Source of the DNA: Pedobacter sp. D749
GTDB taxonomy: Bacteria; Bacteroidota; Bacteroidia; Sphingobacteriales; Sphingobacteriaceae
NCBI RefSeq assembly: GCF_019317285.1
Contig: NZ_CP079218.1
Coordinates: 4,278,001 to 4,342,000 of the forward strand
DNA: 64,000 bases
Direction: 5' to 3'
Shown one piece after another: positions 45,413 through 54,394 of this stretch. Position 1 is the first letter of the stretch, and every line of letters starts with the position of its first letter. A program made the position numbers and the translations under genes. The notes under the pieces are model-generated. The model saw nothing but the letters and a program-made list of their open reading frames with translations, was not told the DNA's origin and searched no databases.

Positions 45413-46234
45413 TTACGATTGGATGAATTCTAAAATATCTTTGTTAATTGTTGCTGCTTCCGTAGTTGGCATACCGTGAGGAAATCCCGGATAGGTAATC
45501 AGTTTACCATTTTTTAGCAATTTAGCAGACTTAACGCCGGCATTTTGATAAGGAACAATCTGGTCATCTTCCCCATGTAATACCAAAACCGGAATATCAA
45601 CAGCTTTCAAATCCTCATTAAAATCAGTTTCTGAAAACGCTTTAATACCTTCGTAATGTGCCACTATACCGCCCATCATGCCCTGTCTCCACCAGTTTCT
45701 TTGCACACCTTCTTTTACAACTGCACCCTCCCTGTTGTAACCGTAGAATGGGAAAGTTAAATCGATGTAAAACTGCTGTCTGTTATTAAGCGTTTGATCT
45801 CTGATGCCATCGAAAACAGACATTGGTACGCCATCCGGGTTGCTTTCACTCTGCACCATTATTGGTGGAACTGCACTGATTAATACTGCTTTTTTAGCTC
45901 TTTCATTGGCATATTTATTCACATAGCGGATTACTTCGCCACCACCTGTAGAATGCCCGATGTGAACAACGTCCTGTAAATCCAGAAATTCGACCAACTC
46001 AGCGGCATCAGCAGCATATGTTTCTATATCATGGCCATAAATATTCTGGCTGGAACGGCCGTGACCTCTTCTATCATGCGTGATCACTCTGAAGCCTCTT
46101 TGCAGGAAAAAAATAACTTGTGCGTCCCAGTCATCTGATGATAAAGGCCATCCATGGTGAAACATTAAAGTCGGTCCCTGACCTTGATCTTTGTAAAAAA
46201 TCTCTGTTCCGTCTTTTAATTTTAGCGTACTCAT
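45413..46234 (-). CDS. Alpha/beta hydrolase of the non-haem chloroperoxidase type
   Basis: 273 residues without a signal peptide. Complete triad: GHSTGGG nucleophile, LHGEDDQIVP Asp and PGFPHGMP His; oxyanion HHGWPLSSDDWD. The blocks HDRRGHGRS and YPGFPHGMPTT are typical of the cofactor-free haloperoxidase/perhydrolase group. In vivo these are probably esterases or perhydrolases. A -7 box TACTTTTG lies 62 bases upstream. Confidence 0.92.
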   Translation of the reverse strand: MSTLKLKDGTEIFYKDQGQGPTLMFHHGWPLSSDDWDAQVIFFLQRGFRVITHDRRGHGRSSQNIYGHDIETYAADAAELVEFLDLQDVVHIGHSTGGGEVIRYVNKYANERAKKAVLISAVPPIMVQSESNPDGVPMSVFDGIRDQTLNNRQQFYIDLTFPFYGYNREGAVVKEGVQRNWWRQGMMGGIVAHYEGIKAFSETDFNEDLKAVDIPVLVLHGEDDQIVPYQNAGVKSAKLLKNGKLITYPGFPHGMPTTEAATINKDILEFIQS

Positions 46235-46295
46235 AATCTTAAGTTTTTAGTTTTTGTAAATTAATTTATTTTGAAGGTTTTATTTTATTCTTTGT

Positions 46296-46303
46296 CAAAA
46301 GTA
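46296..46303 (-). promoter_or_regulatory. Candidate -7 box for the chloroperoxidase-like gene
   Basis: CAAAAGTA on plus, TACTTTTG on minus, with a leader of about 60 bases. No firm -33. Confidence 0.35.
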
Positions 46304-46389
46304 GTCTGGTAAAAGTCTATAAATCTTGACCTATGATATAATTGTCTGATGTTATTGAGCTAATTTAAATTTCTTTAGATTTGACTCGG

Positions 46390-46905
46390 TTATTTTATAT
46401 CTGCACCAACCAGTTGAAATAAGTCCTCAGCACCGCCTTCAAACTTTTTACCATTAACATAGAATGAAGGTGTTCCATTTACTCCGCTTACCACTCCACT
46501 TTCAAAATCTTCATCAACTTTGGCTTTCAATACTGAACTTTTCAGATCACTTTTGAATTGAGGAATATCCAGTTTCAATTCTTCTGCCAACTCTAACAGT
46601 AAATGCTCATTCAAATTTTGCTGATTTTCGTAAATGGCATCATGCATCTCCCAAAATTTATTCTGTAAAGCCGCTGCTTCCGCAGCTAGTGCCGCAGCTC
46701 TTGCATATTCGTGCATCTCAGATAGTGGGAAGTTCCTGAAAACGAATTTAATCTGACTTCCAAACTGATTCATTAATTCTTTAAGAACAGGATAAGCGGC
46801 GCCACAATAAGGGCATTGGTAATCTCCGTATTCTACGATAACAAGATCCGCATTTAAATTGCCTTGTGCATGGTCGGTATTGCTGACCGCTGGTTTTAGT
46901 GACAT
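46390..46905 (-). CDS. DsbA-like thioredoxin-fold protein
   Basis: 171 residues from the ATG at 46905; a longer frame opening at 47061 overlaps the DUF1275 gene and has no conserved sequence, so I reject it. Seen: YGDYQCPYCGAAYPVL with the CPYC redox pair, helical insert (about 70-130), and the cis-Pro loop GVNGTPSFYVNGKKF. Family: DsbA/2-hydroxychromene isomerase-like oxidoreductases. No signal peptide, so possibly cytosolic disulfide metabolism under oxidative stress. Confidence 0.9.
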   Translation of the reverse strand: MSLKPAVSNTDHAQGNLNADLVIVEYGDYQCPYCGAAYPVLKELMNQFGSQIKFVFRNFPLSEMHEYARAAALAAEAAALQNKFWEMHDAIYENQQNLNEHLLLELAEELKLDIPQFKSDLKSSVLKAKVDEDFESGVVSGVNGTPSFYVNGKKFEGGAEDLFQLVGADIK

Positions 46906-46919
46906 ATTATTTTGTTTTA

Positions 46920-47630
46920 CTAAGGTTTTGTATTTAATAATTGGATTGGAATGAACACTGAACTGATGAGCAATAAAGATGCGGGAAGAATCAGTGTCCA
47001 GTTCGCCAAAACGGGAAGTAGAAAAGTAGCACCAGCTGCACCCGATAAAAACCCAGCCCATAAAAGCAGTAAAAGGATTGAACTGGATTTGCTTTGTTTT
47101 CTTTCGATTTCGTTATTGGTCATACTCCATATCGCTGTATTTCTAGCCAAACTGTTCAATGTACCTGTAACAAAATCCGTGTTTATCTTCTGGTTTCCCA
47201 CTGAAGTTACGATCGTATTCATAATTCCCATTGAAAAAGTAATGATCGCTATGGATTGGCCAACGTTGATGGTATGATAAAAAGTAAATATTGTATAAGA
47301 AGCCAATACCCCTGAAACGATAAAAACAGGCAATCTTTTCATTTTGTTTCTTTTCCAGAAAGCCAGGCAGGTACCCGCATAAACTCCAAGGAGAAAAAAC
47401 GCAATTGCAGTCAGCGATGTGAATACAATACCCGAATTTCCTTTAGCCAGAGCGGCACCTAATTGTGTCGTGTTCCCACTCATAAAGGATACATAGGTTT
47501 TCCACTTGATCAGCCCCGTTGCATCAATATATCCAGCAATCAGGGCAAGAAATATCGCGAAACGCTCCTGCATCCTCGCAGTGTCTAAGGAAGCGTACAA
47601 GCCCGATGTGGGAATTATTGACTGTTCCAT
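46920..47630 (-). CDS. DUF1275 (YoaK-like) membrane protein
   Basis: 236 residues from the ATG at 47630; a TTG at 47648 is also possible. Six membrane helices. The family hallmark AGYIDATGLIKW...SFMSGNTTQLG (helices 1-2) is complete, and GTLNSLARNTA is the second shared block. Function is unknown; homologues are tied to transport. It lies 14 bases before the DsbA-like gene. Confidence 0.9.
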   Translation of the reverse strand: MEQSIIPTSGLYASLDTARMQERFAIFLALIAGYIDATGLIKWKTYVSFMSGNTTQLGAALAKGNSGIVFTSLTAIAFFLLGVYAGTCLAFWKRNKMKRLPVFIVSGVLASYTIFTFYHTINVGQSIAIITFSMGIMNTIVTSVGNQKINTDFVTGTLNSLARNTAIWSMTNNEIERKQSKSSSILLLLLWAGFLSGAAGATFLLPVLANWTLILPASLLLISSVFIPIQLLNTKP

Positions 47631-47672
47631 CTGTAAGAAATTGGACAATTAGTTAATGCTACTGACGAACAA

Positions 47673-48407
47673 TTAATTATTAAAAGCTGCAATTGCTTTC
47701 GTGATTCCTTCACCGGCGGTAACGAAGAAAGCGGGGCCAGCCAATAAAGTTATTTTCTTTATGGGTTTCAGGTTCGACATCTTTTTATTCTTCAGGTAAA
47801 CCTGGGTCCGGTAGGCATTGATTGCTCCGGTAACACCATATCCTGCAACTTCTGCAGTTGGTGAATCTATCCCGGCATCTTTCAGATCAGATGCAAAGGC
47901 ATATTCTGTAACGCCAAGGCGCAATGCTTCTTCCATTCCAACGGTGGCAACCTGCTGCATTAGTGTGGGAGTGAACTTGTTCCGGTCGCCCAATCCGATA
48001 AGCAATAATTTTTTCGCGCCAATGGTTCCTGAAGGTGGTGTGATTAATATAGTTTCTAATGAATGACCTGCGAATTTGCCGGATTTCCTGAGGTCTGTGA
48101 TAAGTCCATTTAAACTTTTATCCAGATGAACCATTCCATTAACAGCTTCTGGTAAAGCGGGTGGCGAATTAAAGATATCACCTTCCGTATATTCAAAAAC
48201 ACATGCGATTTGCAATTGGGTATTTTCGGTTGAAGGTCCCTGCACCATTCCTTCGATGGCAATGCCGTCAACTTTTCCCCAGATTTTCGAGGTGTTTACA
48301 GCTGCTGTTTGTGTGGTTGTCTGTGCAAATGATAATTGTGGTGCTGTAATAAGCATCGATACATATAAACCAATGTAAGCTGCTTTTTTAAGGGTTCTGA
48401 TAATCAT
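47673..48407 (-). CDS. Exported peptidase M17 N-terminal-domain protein without the catalytic domain
   Basis: 244 residues with a signal peptide (ending SFAQ, about residue 29). The mature part contains the blocks of the N-terminal domain of leucyl aminopeptidase: VHLDKSLNGLITDLRKSGKFAG, AKKLLLIGLGD, and EYAFASDLKDAGIDSP. The catalytic C-terminal domain with the Zn ligands is entirely missing and the frame ends normally. The N-domain of PepA binds DNA or helps assembly; here, exported and alone, its role is unknown. Operon position: 34 bases after the bicupin gene. Confidence 0.8.
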   Translation of the reverse strand: MIIRTLKKAAYIGLYVSMLITAPQLSFAQTTTQTAAVNTSKIWGKVDGIAIEGMVQGPSTENTQLQIACVFEYTEGDIFNSPPALPEAVNGMVHLDKSLNGLITDLRKSGKFAGHSLETILITPPSGTIGAKKLLLIGLGDRNKFTPTLMQQVATVGMEEALRLGVTEYAFASDLKDAGIDSPTAEVAGYGVTGAINAYRTQVYLKNKKMSNLKPIKKITLLAGPAFFVTAGEGITKAIAAFNN

Positions 48408-48441
48408 AACAAGAGATTTAATGGATTAATAAATGATTGAA

Positions 48442-49488
48442 TTACTTTTTAGGTTGAATGAATATTTTATCAGTCGGAAATTTTTCTATTTCAGATGCTT
48501 TCAAACCGAAATTGGTAACAACCACATCTTTGGGATTTCCGGAAAGCCATTGGCTTAAATCAATTGATTCGTAATGACCGCTGTTGAACCCAATCAGAAT
48601 CTTGCAAACTGTGTCGCCTGTATTTTTGATATAATGCCCTGCGCCCATCGGAACATAACCTACATCGCCAGCGCTAAATTGATCGGTAACAATGGTACTT
48701 TCTGCCAGGAAAACAGACATCTCTGCTTGTCCGGAAATATAATATTGCCACTCATCTGCATTGGGGTGCCAGTGCATTTCCCTAAGTGCACCTGGTTGAA
48801 GCTCTAAAACAGAACCGGCCATAGTGGTACTGATCGAAAATTCCTTACTCGAAACCAATCGCTGTAACCCGCCTCCAGGCACAATTCTTGGCTGTTGAGC
48901 ATGTAAAGGGTAACGATGGAAACTTGTTAACTGAATATCTGATTCGTCAGGACGGGCAGAAGCATTGAATGACAATTCATCAGGAACCAAACCTGCTGCG
49001 AAATAGGCTTCTTTTTGTGGTAATGCGGCAACTTCTTCTAATGTTAAACCCAAATTCTGGGCAACTATCTCAGGAGGAACAGATGAAACAAAATCTGTAA
49101 CACTGAAGGTATGGTCTTCAGAAAAATTACCATTATCAAAAATCAAGATAAAGTGGCATTCTTCCGTTCCGGTCGCCTGGATCGAGTGACCGTATCCTTT
49201 TGGGAAATACCATACATCACCCGGTTCAAAATTATCAATATAACTATGGCCATCAGGATGAATAATCGTTGTACGAACAGTTCCCGAAATTACGTAGGCC
49301 CATTCTGCAGCATTGGCATGCCAGTGTAATTCACGCATACTGCCCGGTTGCAATCTCATTGAAACTCCTGCAATGCCGATTGAAGCAGGAAAGTCTGTAA
49401 CTGACGCACCTCGTGTTGTTCCACCATCATTGGTGCGGGGTACTTTTTTTTCCAGTTCGTATTTAAAGTTAAGTGATGCTGTATTCAT
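48442..49488 (-). CDS. Bicupin of the oxalate decarboxylase family
   Basis: 348 residues. Two cupin domains, each with a full Mn site: H55, H57, E62, H101 and H239, H241, E246, H285. The lid region aligned with SENST of OxdC reads S-E124-D-H-T (123-127), so the catalytic Glu is kept but neighbours differ. The ending of domain 2 (DEWQYYISGQAEMSVF) matches OxdC-type bicupins. It would decarboxylate oxalate or a related acid, or oxidise it, since the lid controls that choice. No signal peptide. The promoter region carries a 20-base motif shared with dps (49579-49598). Confidence 0.9.
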   Translation of the reverse strand: MNTASLNFKYELEKKVPRTNDGGTTRGASVTDFPASIGIAGVSMRLQPGSMRELHWHANAAEWAYVISGTVRTTIIHPDGHSYIDNFEPGDVWYFPKGYGHSIQATGTEECHFILIFDNGNFSEDHTFSVTDFVSSVPPEIVAQNLGLTLEEVAALPQKEAYFAAGLVPDELSFNASARPDESDIQLTSFHRYPLHAQQPRIVPGGGLQRLVSSKEFSISTTMAGSVLELQPGALREMHWHPNADEWQYYISGQAEMSVFLAESTIVTDQFSAGDVGYVPMGAGHYIKNTGDTVCKILIGFNSGHYESIDLSQWLSGNPKDVVVTNFGLKASEIEKFPTDKIFIQPKK

Positions 49489-49578
49489 AACGGTCTTTTT
49501 GGTTGATTAAATATTTTTTTTGTTTTCCTGCTGTAAATCTATCGCAGAATCAAAGCCTTTTAATTCTTAATTCGGTGA

Positions 49579-49598
49579 ACAGGCAAAAAGAATCGTTG
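49579..49598 (-). promoter_or_regulatory. Shared AACGATTC[AT]TTTTGCCTGTT motif, bicupin copy
   Basis: In gene orientation AACGATTCTTTTTGCCTGTT, about 90 bases from the ATG at 49488. The same motif with one change (A for T) lies 89 bases from the ATG of dps. TTTTG inside it may serve as a -33 box; the upstream AACGATTC would be the regulator contact. No other copy with more than the GCAAAA core was seen. Confidence 0.55.
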
Positions 49599-49637
49599 GA
49601 ATATGAGATGTTGCTTGCTAACTGCGCTAAAAACAAA

Positions 49638-49661
49638 AATCACCGCCATACAGCAGTGATT
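49638..49661 (-). terminator. Terminator after the ABM gene
   Basis: AATCACCGCC, loop, GCAGTGATT; on minus, a stem with one mismatch and a TTTTTG tail. It lies 46 bases after the stop at 49707, separating the OYE/ABM operon from the bicupin gene. Confidence 0.7.
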
Positions 49662-49706
49662 CTTTAGATCTAATGATAAATAAATTGGACTTTAGCTATT
49701 ATCAGC

Positions 49707-50258
49707 TCATTTAAACAGCCATTTCTTAATCAGCCTGGTATAATTTGGCATCACCACATAAACCATCAGCAAAACAATACAACCAGAATTTATAAAGGCA
49801 TCAAAATAATGGTTAAGCGGAATGCCCAGCCATCTTAAAATTGGCAGCAACAAAACCGGAATAATTAGGGATAAGGGATAAATTGCCGACCAGGTGACCA
49901 GATACTGTTTCCAGCGAACGGGTACCTTATGACCTTCATTTTCTGCATTGAAAAGAAAATCCAGGCCGGATTTTATTTGATATCTGTCATTCTTTCTGAA
50001 GAAAGGGCTTGCCTTTTCAATGAGGTGCTTCCGGTCTTGTGATTCCATCCAGCTTTTTAGGTTTTCAATGGTATCAAAGCGGATAATAACAGTATAAACA
50101 AATGTCAATTTGGGAATAGGCCTTACGATCTGCAAATCGATAAAGCCTGTTGCGTGTTTAGAAACAGGTAAGATTTCATCTAACCATTTTTCGTATTCTT
50201 TTTGTTTACATTCCAGTATATGGTGGGTAATTACGACAGAGGCACCTGAATTTTCCAT
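49707..50258 (-). CDS. Membrane-anchored ABM (antibiotic biosynthesis monooxygenase) domain protein
   Basis: 183 residues. ABM fold in the first 110 residues (VVITHHILECKQKEYEKWLDEIL, FVYTVIIRFDTIENLKSWMES), then a C-terminal region with two to three membrane helices (about 122-172). Such membrane ABM proteins are common in bacteria and may modify quinones or reactive aldehydes. It starts 20 bases after the OYE gene, suggesting they act on the same compounds. Confidence 0.85.
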   Translation of the reverse strand: MENSGASVVITHHILECKQKEYEKWLDEILPVSKHATGFIDLQIVRPIPKLTFVYTVIIRFDTIENLKSWMESQDRKHLIEKASPFFRKNDRYQIKSGLDFLFNAENEGHKVPVRWKQYLVTWSAIYPLSLIIPVLLLPILRWLGIPLNHYFDAFINSGCIVLLMVYVVMPNYTRLIKKWLFK

Positions 50259-50278
50259 AGGAAGACGCGTTGATAAAT

Positions 50279-51340
50279 CTAATTGAAAGCCCTTTTATAT
50301 TGCCATGGCACTTCGATGTCCATTTCCAACTCCTTAGCCGAATGGATAGCAAAATAAGGATCCCGCAAATGTTCCCTGGCAATGACAACGAGATCAGCCT
50401 TGCCATCAGCAATAATCTCATTTGCTTGTTTTGCATCGGTAATCATGCCTACAGCGCCTGTGGCAATGCCCACTTGTTCCCTGATGGCGGTTGCAAAAGG
50501 AACCTGATAGCCCGGAAAAACCTTATCCCGACTTACATTTGTAAATCCTCCGCCAGATGCGGTAATAAAATCCACCCCGTTTTCTTTCAGTATTTTGGAA
50601 AGGGCAACGCTATCTTCCAAAGTCCAGGCATCTGCAGTATCTATGTAATCTACTGCGGAGATTCTAACCAGTAACGGCATGCCCTCTGGAATTGCTTTTC
50701 TTACTTCCGTTACGGTATCTACCAAAAGACGGATCCGGTTTTCAAAAGTCCCGCCATATTCATCCTGCCTTTTGTTAATAACTGCTGAATAGAACTGATG
50801 AAACAAATAACCGTGGCCGGCGTGAATTTCAATTGTATCAAAACCAGCTTCGACAGCACGACGTGCGGCATCAACAAATTTTACTTTTAATTCATCAATC
50901 TCGGCAATTGTTAGCTCCTGCGAGCGTACACCATTCAGCTCTGTTGCAGAACAGGTTTTTACAACCCAACCCCCTTCTTCCACGCTTAAGGGTTTCATAC
51001 CTTCATTGGGGTGTTTCAGGCTGCCCTTTCCTCCGGCATGCCAAAGCTGAATACCGATTTTACTATCCTGTTCGTGAACAAAATCCACAATGGTTTTCCA
51101 GGCATTTTTTTGCTCATCATTCCAAATACCTACATCGCTTAAGGTCGCCAGTCCTTCAGGAGATACTGCCGTACATTCGGTAATGATTAAACCTGCACCA
51201 CCAACGGCACGGCTGCCCAAATGTACCAGATGCCAGTTTCCCGGGATTCCGTTCTGTGCACTGTATTGCTGCATAGGGGATAATACGATCCTATTTTTTA
51301 AAGTGAGATTGCGAAAGGTTATGGGTGAAAATAGATCCAT
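50279..51340 (-). CDS. NADH:flavin oxidoreductase of the old yellow enzyme family
   Basis: 353 residues of the YqjM/XenA group: opening FSPITFRNLTLKNRIVLSPMQQYSA, active-site H-x-G-H (IEIHAGHGYLFHQF), phosphate loop VVIAREHLRDPYFA and the RISAVDY block. FMN-dependent reduction of activated alkenes, quinones or nitro groups. Located between the hybrid kinase and the ABM gene, 12 and 20 bases apart, so it is the most likely enzymatic output of that signalling operon. Confidence 0.94.
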   Translation of the reverse strand: MDLFSPITFRNLTLKNRIVLSPMQQYSAQNGIPGNWHLVHLGSRAVGGAGLIITECTAVSPEGLATLSDVGIWNDEQKNAWKTIVDFVHEQDSKIGIQLWHAGGKGSLKHPNEGMKPLSVEEGGWVVKTCSATELNGVRSQELTIAEIDELKVKFVDAARRAVEAGFDTIEIHAGHGYLFHQFYSAVINKRQDEYGGTFENRIRLLVDTVTEVRKAIPEGMPLLVRISAVDYIDTADAWTLEDSVALSKILKENGVDFITASGGGFTNVSRDKVFPGYQVPFATAIREQVGIATGAVGMITDAKQANEIIADGKADLVVIAREHLRDPYFAIHSAKELEMDIEVPWQYKRAFN

Positions 51341-51352
51341 TTTATTTTTCTT

Positions 51353-53560
51353 TTATAACTGTTGTAAAAAATTTTTAGCTTCAGCAACTGCAATGGTTAA
51401 AATACTTTTTAAATCTTCTAAAACCTGCTGTAATGATGCCTTTTGTTCGGCCGCAACTTCAAGCACATCCAGTTTCTCTTCTAAGATTGTCAATAATCCC
51501 ATCATGGCAATGCTGGTTTTAAAATCATGGGCCCTATGGTTTACTGTTACAAAATCATGGCTTTGATAGGCGCTTAAAAGCTCCTGCAAATGAAGTGGTA
51601 CGTTATCAATAAATTGTTGGGTAACGGTTTTTTCGAAATCTGTATCTCCACCGCTTATGGAACGCATATAAGCAAGATCGAGATACTGAAAGCGGATGGT
51701 GATTTCTACCGCTTTTTTTTCTTTTTGTTGTGCATTTTCAAGGCCAAATTCGGATATAAACTTAAACAATTTTTCCTCATTAATCGGCTTGGAAAGGTAT
51801 TCGTTCATCCCGCGACTGAGGCATTTTTCTCTTTCTCCAGCCATTGCATGTGCCGTCATAGCGATGATGGGAATGTCTGATTTCAGCACATCGCGTATGT
51901 GCTGCGTGGCTGCATATCCATCCATCTTTGGCATTTGGATATCCATCAACACCAGGTCGTAGGTTTGAGCGGAGAGTTGTTCAACTGCTTCCAGACCATT
52001 GGATACAATATCAAAATCGATATTCCATTGCAATAATAAGTGCTGCATTAAACTTTGATTGATGGCATTATCATCGACAACCAAAACCCGCAATGGCGCA
52101 TTTGATTTATCCTTAAAATAACTGGTATTTACAGCCGGTATTACAGGGAGTTGATGCTCAGCAATGTCATAAGGAATATGAAAATTAAAGGTCGTTCCTT
52201 TTCCCTGTTCGCTGCTTACTTCAATATTTCCATTTTGTAACAAAATCAGATTTTTCACAATAGATAAACCCAAACCTGTACCTCCGTAATTTCGGGTTAT
52301 CGAATCTTCGCCCTGGTTAAACCGTTCGAAAACCTCGTTTAATTTTTCCTTATCAATGCCTATTCCAGTATCAGCAACCTTGAAACCGACCGTTATTTTA
52401 CTTCCTGTTTGTTCTTTTTTATATACTTCAATATCGATTTTCCCGTGCTGGGTAAACTTAATAGCATTACCTATCAAATTAACCAATATTTGAGTCAATC
52501 TTGTGGCATCGCCGATTAGTGTATCTGCAACGGATGAATCTATTTTGCTTGATATGGTCAAACCCTTTTCTCTTGCTCGCTCCTGAAAAAGCGTTTCCAA
52601 AGAATTGATTAAACCATTGATACTAAATGTTCCCGGCGTGATGCGCATCATGCCTGCTTCAATTTTGGAAAGGTCTAAAATATCATTGATGATAGCCATT
52701 AAATTTTCTCCTGAACGCTGGATAGAAGAAACAAATTCGGCAGAAGTCGTATCCATAGGTCTCTTTTGCAGTAAGTTGGTAAACCCTAAAATACCGCTTA
52801 AAGGTGTTCTGATTTCGTGGCTCATGTTGGCCAGAAAATTTTCTTTTGTCTGCGCAGCCACCGATGCTTTTTCCTCAGAAATGGCCAGTTCTTCAATCAA
52901 TAAATGTTGACGGCGAAACTGGCGGACGATATGGTATCCGATGATGGCGCCACTTACAACAAGCAATGCCAGGATGGAAATGTCATAGAGCCTTGCCTTT
53001 CTCCCCATTTCTTCGCTCTGTCTGCTCAGTTTTACCATATTCAATTGCCGGCTTTCATAAATTTTCGCCGTAATTGATGTGATTTCATTGGAAATTCTTC
53101 TCGCCCGCGGATTGGCGATGGAACTTCGATCGTCCATGTTTCCAATAGAAAGATAGCGACGTAAAAGTTTCTCCTTGATTATTTTTTTGTCCAATGCCAG
53201 AACGCTTAGCCGATGGATCAGCGCTTCTTCCCTTGTATCAACATTATCTTTTGAAAGCGAATCGAGAAAGTTTTCTACCTGGTCTACCTTCTGGTCTACC
53301 CCTTCCAGGTGTGTCGTGTCATTTGTAGCTATAGAGGCCCTTATTCTACTTTCCACACCTAAAATATCTCTGTCAATCTCCCTCAGGTGATTGCTGGAAC
53401 GCAATTCCTTTAAGAGTATGTTGTTGTTGTTGATCAGGGCCCTGGTATTCCGGGCCGAATTAATTTGCAACGCGATGAGGAGAATCGAATCAGCAATGAA
53501 TGTAAACACAATCAGGTAAGCAAAACGTTTATTGCCCATCACTGTAGAGATATTGATCAT
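51353..53560 (-). CDS. Hybrid sensor histidine kinase with receiver and HPt domains
   Basis: 735 residues. Two membrane helices (about 13-32 and 193-212) enclose a helical CHASE3-like periplasmic domain. Cytoplasmic modules: DHp with His248 (NMSHEIRTP), ATPase (NLIGNAIKFT, DTGIGI, GGTGLGLSI), receiver with Asp540 (VLMDIQMPKMDG) and a C-terminal HPt with His678 (AHDFKTS). This is a full phosphorelay in one protein. The LytTR regulator lies 75 bases upstream on the same strand, a likely partner. The operon continues into the OYE gene. Confidence 0.93.
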   Translation of the reverse strand: MINISTVMGNKRFAYLIVFTFIADSILLIALQINSARNTRALINNNNILLKELRSSNHLREIDRDILGVESRIRASIATNDTTHLEGVDQKVDQVENFLDSLSKDNVDTREEALIHRLSVLALDKKIIKEKLLRRYLSIGNMDDRSSIANPRARRISNEITSITAKIYESRQLNMVKLSRQSEEMGRKARLYDISILALLVVSGAIIGYHIVRQFRRQHLLIEELAISEEKASVAAQTKENFLANMSHEIRTPLSGILGFTNLLQKRPMDTTSAEFVSSIQRSGENLMAIINDILDLSKIEAGMMRITPGTFSINGLINSLETLFQERAREKGLTISSKIDSSVADTLIGDATRLTQILVNLIGNAIKFTQHGKIDIEVYKKEQTGSKITVGFKVADTGIGIDKEKLNEVFERFNQGEDSITRNYGGTGLGLSIVKNLILLQNGNIEVSSEQGKGTTFNFHIPYDIAEHQLPVIPAVNTSYFKDKSNAPLRVLVVDDNAINQSLMQHLLLQWNIDFDIVSNGLEAVEQLSAQTYDLVLMDIQMPKMDGYAATQHIRDVLKSDIPIIAMTAHAMAGEREKCLSRGMNEYLSKPINEEKLFKFISEFGLENAQQKEKKAVEITIRFQYLDLAYMRSISGGDTDFEKTVTQQFIDNVPLHLQELLSAYQSHDFVTVNHRAHDFKTSIAMMGLLTILEEKLDVLEVAAEQKASLQQVLEDLKSILTIAVAEAKNFLQQL

Positions 53561-53635
53561 AAACTAATGTATAAATTGATGATAGGAATGCCTCAGATCA
53601 AACGCATTTCACGGCTAAACAAATGAACACCTCAA

Positions 53636-54331
53636 TTAAAAAACATTCATTTTTGCATTGAGTGTTTTTCGATAGGCATCGGCAACAGGAATAAATTTTC
53701 CATTGATCACGACCCCGCCATCCTGCAATGTGTCTATTTTGCCAACCGCTACAATATAAGAGCGGTGAACCCTGATAAAATTATTTTTCAGCAGGCGTTC
53801 TTCAGCAGCTTTCATTGTACCATGTATGGCAAACATTTTTTCTGAAGTATAGAACTTTACGTAATCACCCATTGCTTCCGCATAAAAAATATCATCCAGG
53901 CTCAATCGTCTCGTAATATTTGAATCTCTGACGAAGATGAACTCTTCCTTATCAAACTGCACATGCTCTTTTTTACTGTCTAATATAATCTGGGCTTTAC
54001 TAACGGCCTGTAAAAACCGGGCCGGCGTAAAAGGTTTCAACAGGTAATCAGCAATATTCAGTTCGAAAGCTTCAAGCGCATATTCCTTTTTTGAAGATGT
54101 AAAAATGATAATAATATCCTTGCTTACCAGGTTTCTGGTCAATTCTATTCCTGTCATTTCGGGCATTTCAATATCCAGGAAGATCAAATCGACCTGATTG
54201 TTCTGCAAATGGTGATAGGCTTCTATAGCATTATTGTATTCATTTACAATAACAAGATTTGGGATTTGTTTCGCCAAATGGGCCAAAGTGGTTCTTGCAA
54301 TATCATTGTCGTCAACAATCAGCGCTTTCAT
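53636..54331 (-). CDS. LytTR-family response regulator
   Basis: 231 residues. Receiver domain with Asp53 (IFLDIEMPEMTG), acidic D7/D8, Lys in LLKPFTP; then a LytTR DNA-binding domain (about 130-231, FIRVHRSYIVAVGKID and the end YRKTLNAKMNVF). It recognises tandem promoter repeats. It precedes the hybrid kinase and is 64 bases after dps. A -7 box TATATTTG lies 22 bases upstream. Confidence 0.92.
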   Translation of the reverse strand: MKALIVDDNDIARTTLAHLAKQIPNLVIVNEYNNAIEAYHHLQNNQVDLIFLDIEMPEMTGIELTRNLVSKDIIIIFTSSKKEYALEAFELNIADYLLKPFTPARFLQAVSKAQIILDSKKEHVQFDKEEFIFVRDSNITRRLSLDDIFYAEAMGDYVKFYTSEKMFAIHGTMKAAEERLLKNNFIRVHRSYIVAVGKIDTLQDGGVVINGKFIPVADAYRKTLNAKMNVF

Positions 54332-54352
54332 AGAGATAGTTTATTTGTAATT

Positions 54353-54360
54353 CAAATATA
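54353..54360 (-). promoter_or_regulatory. Candidate -7 box for the LytTR-kinase operon
   Basis: CAAATATA on plus, TATATTTG on minus, 22 bases before the ATG at 54331. It suggests that the operon has its own promoter, independent of dps. Confidence 0.4.
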
Positions 54361-54394
54361 ACTATTCCATTTATTTTATTCTTTTCAGAATCAA

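Noticed and set aside
46906..47061. Longer start for the DsbA-like gene
   Set aside because: The extension overlaps the DUF1275 gene and lacks conservation signals.
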